Source: DATMBF01 sp035559595
Lineage (GTDB): Bacteria; Bacteroidota; Ignavibacteria; UBA10030
Length of the DNA stretch: 32,549 nucleotides
NCBI GenBank assembly: GCA_035559595.1
Contig: DATMBF010000037.1
Span: 1-32,549, forward strand
Reading direction: 5' to 3'
The notes under the pieces are model-generated. The model saw nothing but the letters and a program-made list of their open reading frames with translations, made no database searches and was not told where the DNA came from. Made by a program: the position numbers and the translations under genes. Shown in pieces: positions 1 through 7,443 of the stretch (positions within the stretch are counted from its first letter, which is position 1; each line of letters starts with the position of its first letter).

Positions 1-201
1 TTTGCCCATCAGGCTCTGACAGCCGAAGAAGAGATTGGACTTCTCCTCCCCTGTAACGTGATTGTGTACGAAAAAGGGGAAAGCACGGTCGTTGCTGCAT
101 TTGACCCTTTGGCAATGACGAAGCTGACAGACAATCCGACGTTACTCAAGATCGCCGAGCAGGTGAAAGAGCGGCTCGAACGTGTTATCAAGCAGATTTG
201 A
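1..201 (+). CDS. DUF302 family protein, C-terminal part
   Basis: The reading frame is open from the left edge to the TGA at 199-201, giving the last 66 residues of a protein that begins outside the window. Visible features are an E-E-E-I-G-L-L-L-P-C-N-V-I-V-Y-E core followed by A-A-F-D-P and an amphipathic C-terminal helix rich in Lys and Glu. This order (LLPCNV, then VYE, then a DP-x-x-M segment) is typical of the C-terminal half of DUF302 proteins, small proteins of unknown biochemical function. The Cys in LLPCN is the conserved one. The family assignment is by pattern recognition only and no function can be given. Confidence 0.6.
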   Translation, partial: FAHQALTAEEEIGLLLPCNVIVYEKGESTVVAAFDPLAMTKLTDNPTLLKIAEQVKERLERVIKQI

Positions 202-208
202 TTCCGCA

Positions 209-422
209 GTACAAGGAGTTAAACCGCAGAGGTCGCAAAGGAACGCAAAGGAGTGGGAGAAGATAGAATTTTTTGTTCTTAGTGTTTTTTGCGGTTTGAT
301 ACATTCGTACAAACAATAGTACAAGAACTTAAACCGCAAAGGTCGCAAAGAAACGCAAAGGAGAAGGAGAAGATAGAAGTTTCTGTTCTTAGCGTTCTTT
401 GCGGTTCGATACATTCGATACA
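209..422. repeat. Two tandem copies of a palindromic intergenic repeat
   Basis: Two units of about 104 bp, at 209-312 and 319-422, are roughly 85-90% identical. Each opens with AAACCGCA(G/A)AGGTCGCAAAG, has a short purine-rich middle, and closes with a CTTTGCGGTT-like end, so the ends of each unit can pair (for example AACCGCAAAG near 332-341 with CTTTGCGGTT near 397-406). Arrays built on CGCAAAG are a widely dispersed intergenic repeat type in many bacterial phyla. Any reading frame across it, such as the antisense frame at 142-435, is a by-product of the repeat. The units separate the DUF302 gene from the thioredoxin gene. Confidence 0.8.
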
Positions 423-467
423 ACAAGCAGAACAAGTTTACATAACTTAGAGAAAGGATGAATCACA

Positions 468-833
468 ATGGCCGAGCATTTAACGAAGGAAACATTTCTT
501 CAGAAAGTCTTTGATTACGAAAAGAACACAGAGTGGAAGTATCAGGGCGAGCTTCCAGCAGTGATCGATTTCTGGGCGCCGTGGTGCGGACCCTGCCGTG
601 TTGTCGGTCCCGTTATTGATGAGCTCTCGAAGGAGTACGCGGGGAGAGTCACCTTCTACAAAGTGAACACGGATGAGGAGCAGGAACTGGCCGGCGCATT
701 CGGCATTCGAAGCATTCCTTCTCTTCTCTTTATTCCGATGGAAGGTCAACCCAAGATGGCCGTCGGCGCGCTTCCGAAAGATATCCTCAAGAAGGCCGTC
801 GAAGAAGAGCTGTTGACGGTGAAAGCTTCCTAA
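468..833 (+). CDS. trxA: Thioredoxin
   Basis: This 121-residue protein is a cytoplasmic thiol-disulfide reductant. It shows the classic active site W-C-G-P-C with redox cysteines at positions 40 and 43, inside the context FWAPWCGPC. The cis-proline is Pro84 in R-S-I-P-S. There is no signal peptide, and the length is about 10-15 residues above the usual 105-110 because of an N-terminal extension. The start is fixed by AAAGGATG at 453-460, just upstream of ATG 468. It stands alone, with the palindromic repeats in front and an intrinsic terminator behind, so it is probably a single-gene unit. Its electron donor, thioredoxin reductase, is not in the window. The alternative reading as a specialised thioredoxin-like protein is possible, but all core residues are intact. 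Confidence 0.93.
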   Translation: MAEHLTKETFLQKVFDYEKNTEWKYQGELPAVIDFWAPWCGPCRVVGPVIDELSKEYAGRVTFYKVNTDEEQELAGAFGIRSIPSLLFIPMEGQPKMAVGALPKDILKKAVEEELLTVKAS

Positions 834-857
834 GTTTTCCGTCCTTCCCTATTCAAT

Positions 858-900
858 CCCTTTCCCCAAAAATATGGTTTTGGGGAGGGGGATTTTTTTT
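858..900 (+). terminator. Rho-independent terminator after thioredoxin
   Basis: A stem of about 14 pairs (858-871 with 878-891, including CCCCAAAA/TTTTGGGG and two G-U pairs) closes a 6-nt loop. It is followed by an uninterrupted run of eight T at 893-900. It lies 25 bp after the thioredoxin stop codon. Confidence 0.88.
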
Positions 901-1075
901 GTCTCTTTGTTTTCCCCACCTCATCGTTCCAGAAATGCTCGGCCAACAAACAGTGTTCAAGAAATCAACACGTGCCCGAATGTCGAACTCCCAAGCCTAA
1001 GAATTTCAGCGTCAGGGCAGGACTTCAACCGGGTGAATTCCCGGTGAAAAATGCCGGTTCGTGCGGCATCTCGGC

Positions 1076-1091
1076 TGGCACGTCCCTTGCA
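1076..1091 (+). promoter_or_regulatory. Sigma-54 (-24/-12) promoter of the M1 peptidase
   Basis: TGGCACGTCCCTTGCA matches the sigma-54 consensus TGGCACG-N4-TTGC(A/T) at every defined position, with correct spacing. With C1090 as -12, transcription would start near 1102, three bases before ATG 1105. An inverted repeat ACCGGG-N6-CCCGGT at 1028-1045 lies about 60 bp upstream of that start and might bind an activator. Function is inferred from sequence alone. Confidence 0.65.
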
Positions 1092-1104
1092 ACTCTTGCC
1101 GAGC

Positions 1105-3099
1105 ATGCTTAGAAGAATTGCTTACTGCTTCTTCTCTTTTACAGTGGTCGTTACGGTCCTGCATTCGAGGCAGTCGGAACGTGACATTGATCCATCCAAT
1201 GAAGAACTCCAACGGTGTCTCAAAGTGCAATCTCTCCTGACGACTCCGTCCAACGCAACCTCGTTAATCGATGTCACATACTATCATCTCAACCTCCGGG
1301 TCACGACCCTCCCCAACCGTTTGAGCGGTGCAGTTCGTCTCCTTGCTACAAGTCTCGTAAACAGTCTATTTACGATTTCGCTTGACCTAAGGAATACCAT
1401 GATTGTCGATTCGGTCATCGTTGACGGGGTGAGAGCGACGATTTTGCAGCAGCCCTCGGTAATTGCGATTACATTGCCGCGCGCCTATCAACAGGGGGAA
1501 ATCATCGATCTCACCATCTATTATGGGGGACAACCGTCATCATCAGGATTTGGAAGTTTTACATTTTCCACATCGAATGTCGACGGGACGCCGTGGGTCT
1601 GGTCGCTCAGTGAGCCGTATGGTGCGAGGGACTGGTGGCCATGTAAAGATCATCCGGCAGACAAAGCCGATTCGCTTGACGTTTGGGTCACTGTGGCTGA
1701 AAACCTCAGGGTTGGTTCGCAAGGCATTCTGACAGAAGTGGCCGACAATGGCAACAGCACGAAGACCTACAAGTGGAAACATCGTTATCCCATTGCCACC
1801 TACCTTGTTTCGCTCGCGATCGGCAATTACAGCCCTTCTTCCGACTGGTTCAAATACTCTTCCACCGACTCGATGGAGATCCTGAACTACTTTCTCGCTC
1901 CTCCAACGACCACGTTGCAAATTCTCCAGTCCACAGTTCCCATGCTTGAAATCTTTTCGGAGATGTTCGGACTCTATCCGTTCGTAAGTGAGAAGTACGG
2001 TCACGCCGAATTTGGATGGGGTGGAGGAATGGAGCATCAAACCATGACGTCGATTAGCGGAATCCTCTCCGAAGGTCTCGTCGCGCACGAGCTTGCACAT
2101 CAATGGTTCGGGGATATGATCACACTCAAAAGCTGGCGCGATATCTGGCTCAATGAGGGCTTTGCGACGTATGCCGTTGCCCTCTATCGCGAACGCCGCT
2201 ACGGGATGAGCTCATACCGGAGCTACATGCTCAATCAGATGAGCAGTGCGCTCAATACAACGGCCCCCCTTTTTGTCGCGGACACAACAAATCTCTGGGG
2301 CTTATTTGACGGCAACCTCGTCTACGCGAAAGGAGCAGCTGTCTTGCATATGCTGCGGAACGTTATTGGCGATTCATTATTCTTTGCTGGATTGAAGGCG
2401 TACGCGGGCGACGGACGATTTCGGTTCAAGACGGCGACCACCGAGGACCTTCGAGGCGTCTTTGAGGATGTGACCGGTCTAGACCTTCGATTCTTTTTTG
2501 ATGAGTGGGTTTACGGCTCTGGTTATCCACATTTCAACGTGAACTGGCGCAATGGCATGGGACAAAGCGGTCCGATTGTTGAAGTGAGAATAGCACAGCC
2601 TCCCCGCTCGGGGAATCCCCAGTTTTTTGTAATGCCAATTGAGTTGCGACTATGGAGTTTGGATAAGGATACGTTAATCACAGTGTGGGTGCGGAGTTCA
2701 GACACGACATATACAATCCCTCTATCGTTTGTTGTCTCGTCACTCGAGGTGGACCCGAACAGCTGGCTTTTGAAAACGGCGACCGTAACACACGTTTCCA
2801 CGCTGGATGCGCGTCCAACCTCATTTTCTCTTTTTCAGAATTTCCCCAATCCTTTCAACGCATCGACTTCTCTCCAGTTCGTGCTTCCTCAAGCAAGTCG
2901 AGTTCGTGTTGAGATCTTCAATGTTCTCGGCATTCGGATCGAAACACTTGAAGAACACGAACGCGAAGCCGGATTGCACAGCTTGCGATGGGAGCCGGAT
3001 CTTCCTTCGGGGCCCTATCTCTGTCGAATCACAGCGACGACGAAGGATTCGCCTCCTACCACTTCTACCCAAACGATCAAAATGCTTCTCGTGAAGTGA
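1105..3099 (+). CDS. Secreted M1-family aminopeptidase with C-terminal sorting domain
   Basis: This is a zinc metallopeptidase that removes N-terminal amino acids from peptides outside the cytoplasm. From ATG 1105 it has 664 residues. Residues 1-21 form a signal peptide (Arg-Arg then a hydrophobic stretch). The substrate-anchoring motif is GGMEH at 307-311. The zinc site is HELAH at 328-332 with the third ligand Glu351 in N-E-G-F-A-T, the HExxH-x18-E pattern. The C-terminus (about 573-664) is an Ig-like sorting domain beginning F-Q-N-F-P-N-P-F-N, as seen in type IX-secreted proteins of Bacteroidota and Ignavibacteria. An in-frame ATG at 1051 exists, but it precedes both the sigma-54 promoter and the signal peptide, so 1105 is preferred. 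Neither start has a clear ribosome-binding site, and the message could be nearly leaderless. No other secretion gene is nearby. Confidence 0.88.
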   Translation: MLRRIAYCFFSFTVVVTVLHSRQSERDIDPSNEELQRCLKVQSLLTTPSNATSLIDVTYYHLNLRVTTLPNRLSGAVRLLATSLVNSLFTISLDLRNTMIVDSVIVDGVRATILQQPSVIAITLPRAYQQGEIIDLTIYYGGQPSSSGFGSFTFSTSNVDGTPWVWSLSEPYGARDWWPCKDHPADKADSLDVWVTVAENLRVGSQGILTEVADNGNSTKTYKWKHRYPIATYLVSLAIGNYSPSSDWFKYSSTDSMEILNYFLAPPTTTLQILQSTVPMLEIFSEMFGLYPFVSEKYGHAEFGWGGGMEHQTMTSISGILSEGLVAHELAHQWFGDMITLKSWRDIWLNEGFATYAVALYRERRYGMSSYRSYMLNQMSSALNTTAPLFVADTTNLWGLFDGNLVYAKGAAVLHMLRNVIGDSLFFAGLKAYAGDGRFRFKTATTEDLRGVFEDVTGLDLRFFFDEWVYGSGYPHFNVNWRNGMGQSGPIVEVRIAQPPRSGNPQFFVMPIELRLWSLDKDTLITVWVRSSDTTYTIPLSFVVSSLEVDPNSWLLKTATVTHVSTLDARPTSFSLFQNFPNPFNASTSLQFVLPQASRVRVEIFNVLGIRIETLEEHEREAGLHSLRWEPDLPSGPYLCRITATTKDSPPTTSTQTIKMLLVK

Positions 3100-3103
3100 G
3101 TGA

Positions 3104-3125
3104 ATTCAGAGAGCCTCCTCTGAAT
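3104..3125 (+). terminator. Stem-loop after the M1 peptidase
   Basis: ATTCAGAG (3104-3111) and CTCTGAAT (3118-3125) form a perfect 8-bp stem with a 6-nt loop, five bases after the peptidase stop. The following tract (CCCTTTCTATTTG) is only moderately T-rich, so it may be a weak terminator or an mRNA 3' end stabiliser. Confidence 0.45.
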
Positions 3126-3240
3126 CCCTTTCTATTTGTTAGAAATAAGATAAACCCGGCCATCTTTCCCAATTTTGCGACATACAAGGGTTGGAAATTA
3201 CCGCACCACTTGAGTCTGGCTTTCTAATTGCCAAGGACAA

Positions 3241-3256
3241 TGGCACACATCTTGCA
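3241..3256 (+). promoter_or_regulatory. Sigma-54 (-24/-12) promoter of the ferredoxin-Nfn operon
   Basis: TGGCACACATCTTGCA fits TGGCACG-N4-TTGCA with one mismatch (A for G at the seventh base) and exact spacing. The predicted start is near 3267, giving a 40-nt leader that contains the AAGGAG at 3296-3301. The element is intergenic and correctly oriented. It needs an enhancer-binding activator that is not in this window. Confidence 0.65.
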
Positions 3257-3306
3257 CTTTTTTGCAGACATGTCAATCACCTTGAGCTCAACCGAAAGGA
3301 GAAGGT

Positions 3307-3546
3307 ATGGAAGCGACAGCCACTCGATTAACCGATAACGCGCCGGGCAAATACTATGTTACAAGTGCCTGTAACGGATGCGGGATTTGCTTTGCCTATG
3401 CGATTCAGAACTTCATGTATAGCAATGATTCATCGTACTACTTCGTCTACCAGCAACCGAAGGATCCCCGTGAAGAAGCGGACATTTGGAAGGCTATGGA
3501 AGTGTGCCCGATGGACTGCATCAAAGATGATGGCGAAACACTGTAG
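3307..3546 (+). CDS. Single-cluster [4Fe-4S] ferredoxin
   Basis: This is a 79-residue acidic electron carrier of the cytoplasm. Cys22, Cys25 and Cys28 (C-x2-C-x2-C), with distant Cys67 in C-P, supply one [4Fe-4S] cluster. Cys71 in C-P-M-D-C-I sits where a second cluster or a disulfide is anchored in related ferredoxins, but the other ligands for a second cluster are missing. The segment between the two motifs (29-66) is a long insert rich in Tyr and Asn. ATG 3307 is preceded by AAGGAGAAGG. The gene is first in an operon, 14 bp before an NfnA-like gene, so it is the obvious ferredoxin partner of the bifurcating enzyme. An alternative role as a general ferredoxin for other reductases cannot be excluded. 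Confidence 0.85.
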   Translation: MEATATRLTDNAPGKYYVTSACNGCGICFAYAIQNFMYSNDSSYYFVYQQPKDPREEADIWKAMEVCPMDCIKDDGETL

Positions 3547-3560
3547 TTGACGGAGATCCC

Positions 3561-4415
3561 ATGTTTCGAATTCGAAGCAAGCAATTCCTTGCCCCGACGA
3601 TAGCAAAATTTGTCATTGAAGCTCCTTACATTGCTCCAAAACGTAAACCCGGCAACTTCGTGATCGTTCGTGTGGTCGAAACGGGTGAACGCATCCCGTT
3701 GACGATTGTCGATAGCAACCCCGCAGAAGGAACGATAACGCTGATTGTCCAGGCAATCGGCAAAACGACGAAATTGCTTTGCACGAAAGAAGTCGGGGAT
3801 TCTTTGGTTGATATTGTCGGTCCCCTTGGTCATCCTACGCCGATCGTGAGTCACAGCTCTGTTGTCTGTGTCGGCGGTGGAGTAGGGACTGCGGAGTTGC
3901 TTCCGATTGCGAGAGCTCTAAAAGAAAGAGGAAATCGGGTTTTCTCGGTTATAGGAGCTCGATCGAAAGACCTTCTTATCCTCCGTGAGGAAATGAATGA
4001 GTGTTCCGAAGAGGTCTTCATCACGACTGACGATGGGTCGTGCGGCCATAAGGGACTCGTAACAGACATGGTGAAACAACTTCTCACGAAGTCTGTTTAC
4101 GGAATTCAAACCGTCTATGCCATTGGTCCCCTTCCTATGATGAAAGCTGTATCGAACCTGACAAAGGAACACGGAGTAAGGACGTACGTGAGTCTGAACA
4201 CGATCATGGTGGATGGCACGGGAATGTGCGGCGGTTGTCGGGTGACGATCGATGGGACGATCAAATTTGCTTGCGTTGACGGGCCGGAATTCGATGCGCA
4301 TTCTGTCGATTTTGACGAACTCATTATGCGAAACCGTACGTACGTGGAACTGGAACGGATTGCTGATCGACGGTTTCAGGAACACTGTGCTGCGCGTCAG
4401 GAGGTGATGACATGA
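3561..4415 (+). CDS. nfnA: NADH-dependent ferredoxin:NADP+ oxidoreductase, small subunit (NfnA-like)
   Basis: This 284-residue subunit belongs to the ferredoxin-NADP reductase superfamily and, with the next gene, forms a flavin-based bifurcating transhydrogenase that couples NADH, NADPH and ferredoxin. The N-terminal half is the FAD-binding barrel (R-I-P-L-T-I near 50). A GGGVGTAELLP nucleotide loop follows near 115. A C-terminal [2Fe-2S] site has Cys223, Cys226 and Cys238, with Asp218 in D-G-T-G-M-C as the likely fourth ligand, followed by the family signature V-D-G-P-E-F-D. GGAG at 3552 sets the start. Its stop overlaps the next start (ATGA), implying translational coupling. The same family includes sulfide dehydrogenase beta subunits (SudB), so the substrate is not certain. 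The length is normal for the family. Confidence 0.88.
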   Translation: MFRIRSKQFLAPTIAKFVIEAPYIAPKRKPGNFVIVRVVETGERIPLTIVDSNPAEGTITLIVQAIGKTTKLLCTKEVGDSLVDIVGPLGHPTPIVSHSSVVCVGGGVGTAELLPIARALKERGNRVFSVIGARSKDLLILREEMNECSEEVFITTDDGSCGHKGLVTDMVKQLLTKSVYGIQTVYAIGPLPMMKAVSNLTKEHGVRTYVSLNTIMVDGTGMCGGCRVTIDGTIKFACVDGPEFDAHSVDFDELIMRNRTYVELERIADRRFQEHCAARQEVMT

Positions 4416-5878
4416 AGCGCGTTAACCCCATGAAGCCGTCGGAGAGGATGAGGATTCCGCGTCAGGGTTCCATTGAGCAAGATCCGCTCCAGCGGTGTCG
4501 GAATTTCCTCGAAGTTTCTCATGGCCTTGATGAAGAAAGAGCCCTTCTTGAAGCGAGCCGATGTTTGGAATGCAATGACCTCGTTTGCATAACCGGATGC
4601 CCGGTGAACATCGACATTCGTTCGTTCATTCAGCTCATCCTTCAGAAAGATTATGCCGGCGCAGTCAACAAGATTCGTGAAGCGAACTCTCTGCCCGCCA
4701 TTTGCGGTCGCGTTTGCCCACAAGAAGAACAATGCGAACTTATGTGCACACTGGGCAAAAAGCATTTGCCGGTCGCGATCGGCAAACTCGAGCGCTTTGT
4801 TGCCGATTACGAAATGAGGCATGATGGTGTTGTACCGCCGTCCGTTGCAGAAAAGAAAGCGGGAAAAGTGGCTGTCGTCGGATCGGGCCCAGCAGGACTC
4901 ACATGCGCAGCGGAGCTTGCCAAAATGGGCTACCGAGTGACGATCTTCGAAGCACTGCATGCCGTAGGAGGAGTGTTGCGATACGGTATTCCTGAGTTCC
5001 GGCTTCCGCGGAAGATCCTCGATCTGGAAACAGAGCGAATTAAGGCGCTTGGCGTCGAGATTATCACGAACTTTCTGGTCGGTCGGACGGCAACCATTGA
5101 CGAGTTGATGGACGAGTGGGGATTCAGCGCGGTCTTCCTTGGCACCGGGGCCGGAACACCGCATTTCATGGGAATTCCGGGCGAGAGCCTTTCGGGAGTC
5201 TACTCGGCGAACGAGTTTCTTACTCGCGTTAACCTGATGCGAGCGTATGATTTTCCGGAATACGATACGCCGGTAACGATCGGCAAGAATGTTGCAGTGA
5301 TTGGTGGTGGAAACACTGCGATGGACGCCGTTCGAACGGCGAAGAGGCTCGGCGCTGAGCACGCGATGCTCATTTATCGGCGATCGCGTCAAGAGATGCC
5401 TGCCCGTGCGGAGGAGGTTCATCATGCGGAGGAGGAGGGGGTAGAATTTCTGATGTTGACGGCCCCGGTACGAATCCTAGGAGATAAAGACGGGCGAGTG
5501 ATGGGTATCGAGTGCCAACGCATGGAGCTTGGCGAGCCGGATGAATCGGGCCGCCGGAAACCTCTCGCGGTAAATGGGTCAGAGTTTGTTATCCCTGTCC
5601 AGACCGTGATCGAAGCTATCGGACAACAACCGAATCCGATCATTCAGACAACAACACCGGGTTTACGAACAGGGAAGGGAGGTGTTGTGGAGATCGATGA
5701 ATTCCAACGGACAAGCCGTGAAGGAGTTTTTGCCGGGGGGGATCTTTCGCGCGGCGGTGCAACAGTGATTCTTGCAATGCGTGATGGAAAAATTGCCGCC
5801 TCGGCAATCGATCGCTACCTCAGAGAACGGAAGATACAACCAACGACTGAAGACGCCCTCGAGAAGGCATTGGCTTGA
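4412..5878 (+). CDS. nfnB: NADH-dependent ferredoxin:NADP+ oxidoreductase, large subunit (NfnB/GltD-like)
   Basis: This 488-residue flavoprotein binds NADPH, FAD and two [4Fe-4S] clusters. The N-terminal ferredoxin-like domain has Cys51, 54, 59, 63 and Cys98, 102, 108, 112. The FAD loop is G-S-G-P-A-G at 157-162. A second nucleotide-binding loop, G-G-G-N-T-A-M-D at 298-305, is followed by a Y-R-R-S segment that contacts the NADPH phosphate in this family. The C-terminal G-V-F-A-G-G-D motif closes the FAD site. The family is shared with the glutamate synthase small subunit (GltD). No large glutamate synthase subunit is nearby, and coupling to an NfnA-like gene by a 4-bp overlap favours the bifurcating transhydrogenase. 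The ferredoxin two genes upstream completes the redox set. The length matches NfnB or SudA. Confidence 0.88.
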   Translation: MKRVNPMKPSERMRIPRQGSIEQDPLQRCRNFLEVSHGLDEERALLEASRCLECNDLVCITGCPVNIDIRSFIQLILQKDYAGAVNKIREANSLPAICGRVCPQEEQCELMCTLGKKHLPVAIGKLERFVADYEMRHDGVVPPSVAEKKAGKVAVVGSGPAGLTCAAELAKMGYRVTIFEALHAVGGVLRYGIPEFRLPRKILDLETERIKALGVEIITNFLVGRTATIDELMDEWGFSAVFLGTGAGTPHFMGIPGESLSGVYSANEFLTRVNLMRAYDFPEYDTPVTIGKNVAVIGGGNTAMDAVRTAKRLGAEHAMLIYRRSRQEMPARAEEVHHAEEEGVEFLMLTAPVRILGDKDGRVMGIECQRMELGEPDESGRRKPLAVNGSEFVIPVQTVIEAIGQQPNPIIQTTTPGLRTGKGGVVEIDEFQRTSREGVFAGGDLSRGGATVILAMRDGKIAASAIDRYLRERKIQPTTEDALEKALA

Positions 5879-5919
5879 GTGGATGCAGATGTGTTTCTCC
5901 TTAAAGAAAGGAGGGTCGT

Positions 5920-6273
5920 ATGATTTGCCCGTCCTGTAATAAGCTCGCCTCAAGTTTCTTCCGGTATTCGTTTTCTTTTCAGGGGGTCTCGTTCGCAAAG
6001 TCCATTCGGGGTTATCTCATGTGTCAGAGCTGCGGAACACTCCTTCGGGTGACGGGTTTTGGGACGCAATTCTGGGTTTTCTTCACTCCAACAGTGATCG
6101 TCCTTGCCGTATTCGTGCTCTTCTACCGCCAAGTGCTCTCTTCGATTGGACCGAACGCGACGGCGGCTTTGTGGATGGTGCTTGTTCTTGTCATCGTAGG
6201 AACGTTGACATTTGGATTGTGGAGGTTTGCCAGAGTTCAACGCGTCGAAAGCGAAGGCTCAACAAAACGTTAA
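5920..6273 (+). CDS. Small zinc-ribbon protein with two membrane helices
   Basis: This 117-residue protein starts C-P-S-C at 3-6 and has a second pair C-Q-S-C at about 35-38, a four-cysteine zinc ribbon. Two hydrophobic helices follow, at about 50-68 and 84-102, then a basic tail. A zinc ribbon on the cytoplasmic face of a two-helix membrane protein is the expected topology. AAAGGAGGG at 5907-5915 is a very strong ribosome-binding site. It lies 41 bp after nfnB, with no terminator seen between, so it may be the last gene of the sigma-54 operon. The final codons overlap those of the convergent proline dehydrogenase gene. I do not recognise a named family, and no function is assigned. Confidence 0.75.
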   Translation: MICPSCNKLASSFFRYSFSFQGVSFAKSIRGYLMCQSCGTLLRVTGFGTQFWVFFTPTVIVLAVFVLFYRQVLSSIGPNATAALWMVLVLVIVGTLTFGLWRFARVQRVESEGSTKR

Positions 6274-7196
6274 GCAAACATATTCTTCAGCACAAACCAG
6301 ACGTTTGCAGGTCGTTCCGCTAGCCGCCTCATATACCAAGGGTACCAGTACGAGCCGTAACTAATCAGCACCCGTACACGAAAACCTTCCTTCCGTAGTC
6401 GTTCCTGATCACTCGTTCGGATTCCGTAGAGCATCTGGAATTCGTACTCGTGTGGTTGCATTCCTTTCCTCTGGGCGATGCCTATAAGTTTCCGAATCAA
6501 TCGAACGTCGTGCGTGCCGATTCCGTGAAGGATGTTTGTGGATCGTGTGTGTTCGAGCAACTGTTGCGCTAACGTGAGGAACATTGCATCGACATCGGCT
6601 TTCTTGGGAAAAGCGATGTCGGCAGGTTCTTTGTAAGCTCCCTTCACGAGTCGGATACGGGCATTTATGGAAAGCAGCCGTTTCAGATCGGCCTCGGTTC
6701 GATAGAGGTAAGATTGGAGGCAGATCCCAATATTGTCAAACTCTGTCCGCGCTCGCTCATACAGCCCTATCGTGTGATCGACATAGCGACTCTGCTCCAT
6801 ATCAATCCAGACGGAATTTCCCTGCTGTTTTGCCCTGGAAGCCAAGTGGCGAACGAGCTTGTAACAAAGCTCACGATCGATATCAAGGCCTAACTGCGTA
6901 AGTTTGACGGATATAAAGGAGTCGAGTGATCGACTGTGGACTTGATCGAGGACCTCGATGTAATGCTGTGCCACTGCTTCTGCCTCGCTCTGCTGGTCGA
7001 TATTCTCTCCCAGTTTCGTCAAGATCGTCGGGAAACCGTTGTCGTGGAGGGTTCCTGCTGCTCTGAGAGCGTCGGTAAGCTCCTCTCCGGGCATGAATCT
7101 CTTCACAGCTTTTTTCACGAATTGATACCGTGGAAGCTTTTGCCGAAGCGTTGGGCTTTCGGACATCTTGAGGAGGAGGGATCTTAACACTGGCAT
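6270..7196 (-). CDS. Proline dehydrogenase
   Basis: This 308-residue FAD enzyme oxidises proline to pyrroline-5-carboxylate and passes electrons to the membrane quinone pool. It is the short monofunctional type (about 300 residues). Key visible elements are R-L-V-K-G-A-Y-K-E-P, the E-F-Q-M-L-Y-G-I strand, and the C-terminal signature Y-G-x-x-W-Y-P-W-Y-x-R-R-L-A-E-R, whose two Arg bind the substrate carboxylate. ATG 7196 was chosen because homology starts there and the length fits. The frame is open further upstream, but that extension overlaps the divergent gene. No ribosome-binding site is evident. The partner pyrroline-5-carboxylate dehydrogenase is absent from the window. It converges with the zinc-ribbon gene, the two stops overlapping. 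Confidence 0.9.
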   Translation of the reverse strand: MPVLRSLLLKMSESPTLRQKLPRYQFVKKAVKRFMPGEELTDALRAAGTLHDNGFPTILTKLGENIDQQSEAEAVAQHYIEVLDQVHSRSLDSFISVKLTQLGLDIDRELCYKLVRHLASRAKQQGNSVWIDMEQSRYVDHTIGLYERARTEFDNIGICLQSYLYRTEADLKRLLSINARIRLVKGAYKEPADIAFPKKADVDAMFLTLAQQLLEHTRSTNILHGIGTHDVRLIRKLIGIAQRKGMQPHEYEFQMLYGIRTSDQERLRKEGFRVRVLISYGSYWYPWYMRRLAERPANVWFVLKNMFA

Positions 7197-7443
7197 GGTC
7201 GATCGCGTGGTTGTGAAATGCCGAATTCTACAGAAGAAGCGCTCCAAAAGCAATATGAGCCCTTGATTCTTCACTCCAAATTTTGTTAATTGGATAGCAT
7301 CCCGAGTTTGTGAAATCTCCCGCTGGAAGAGGGTGGCCTTCCTTTTTCGCCCCCGCCAGCAGTTTTGGACACCAGCTCGCCCCGCTTCGATTCGTTGAAG
7401 CTCCTCAGTTCCGTCGCACGAACCATCTTGCAGGAGAAGAACT

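Noticed and set aside
142..435. Minus-strand 97-codon frame upstream of thioredoxin
   Set aside because: It reads straight through the tandem CGCAAAG repeats; Ala-Lys-Asn-Ala-Lys-type translations are a well-known artefact of this repeat.
4397..5425. Long antisense frame (342 codons) opposite nfnB
   Set aside because: The sense strand encodes a complete, motif-perfect flavoprotein; the antisense translation is rich in Arg, Ser and His without domains.
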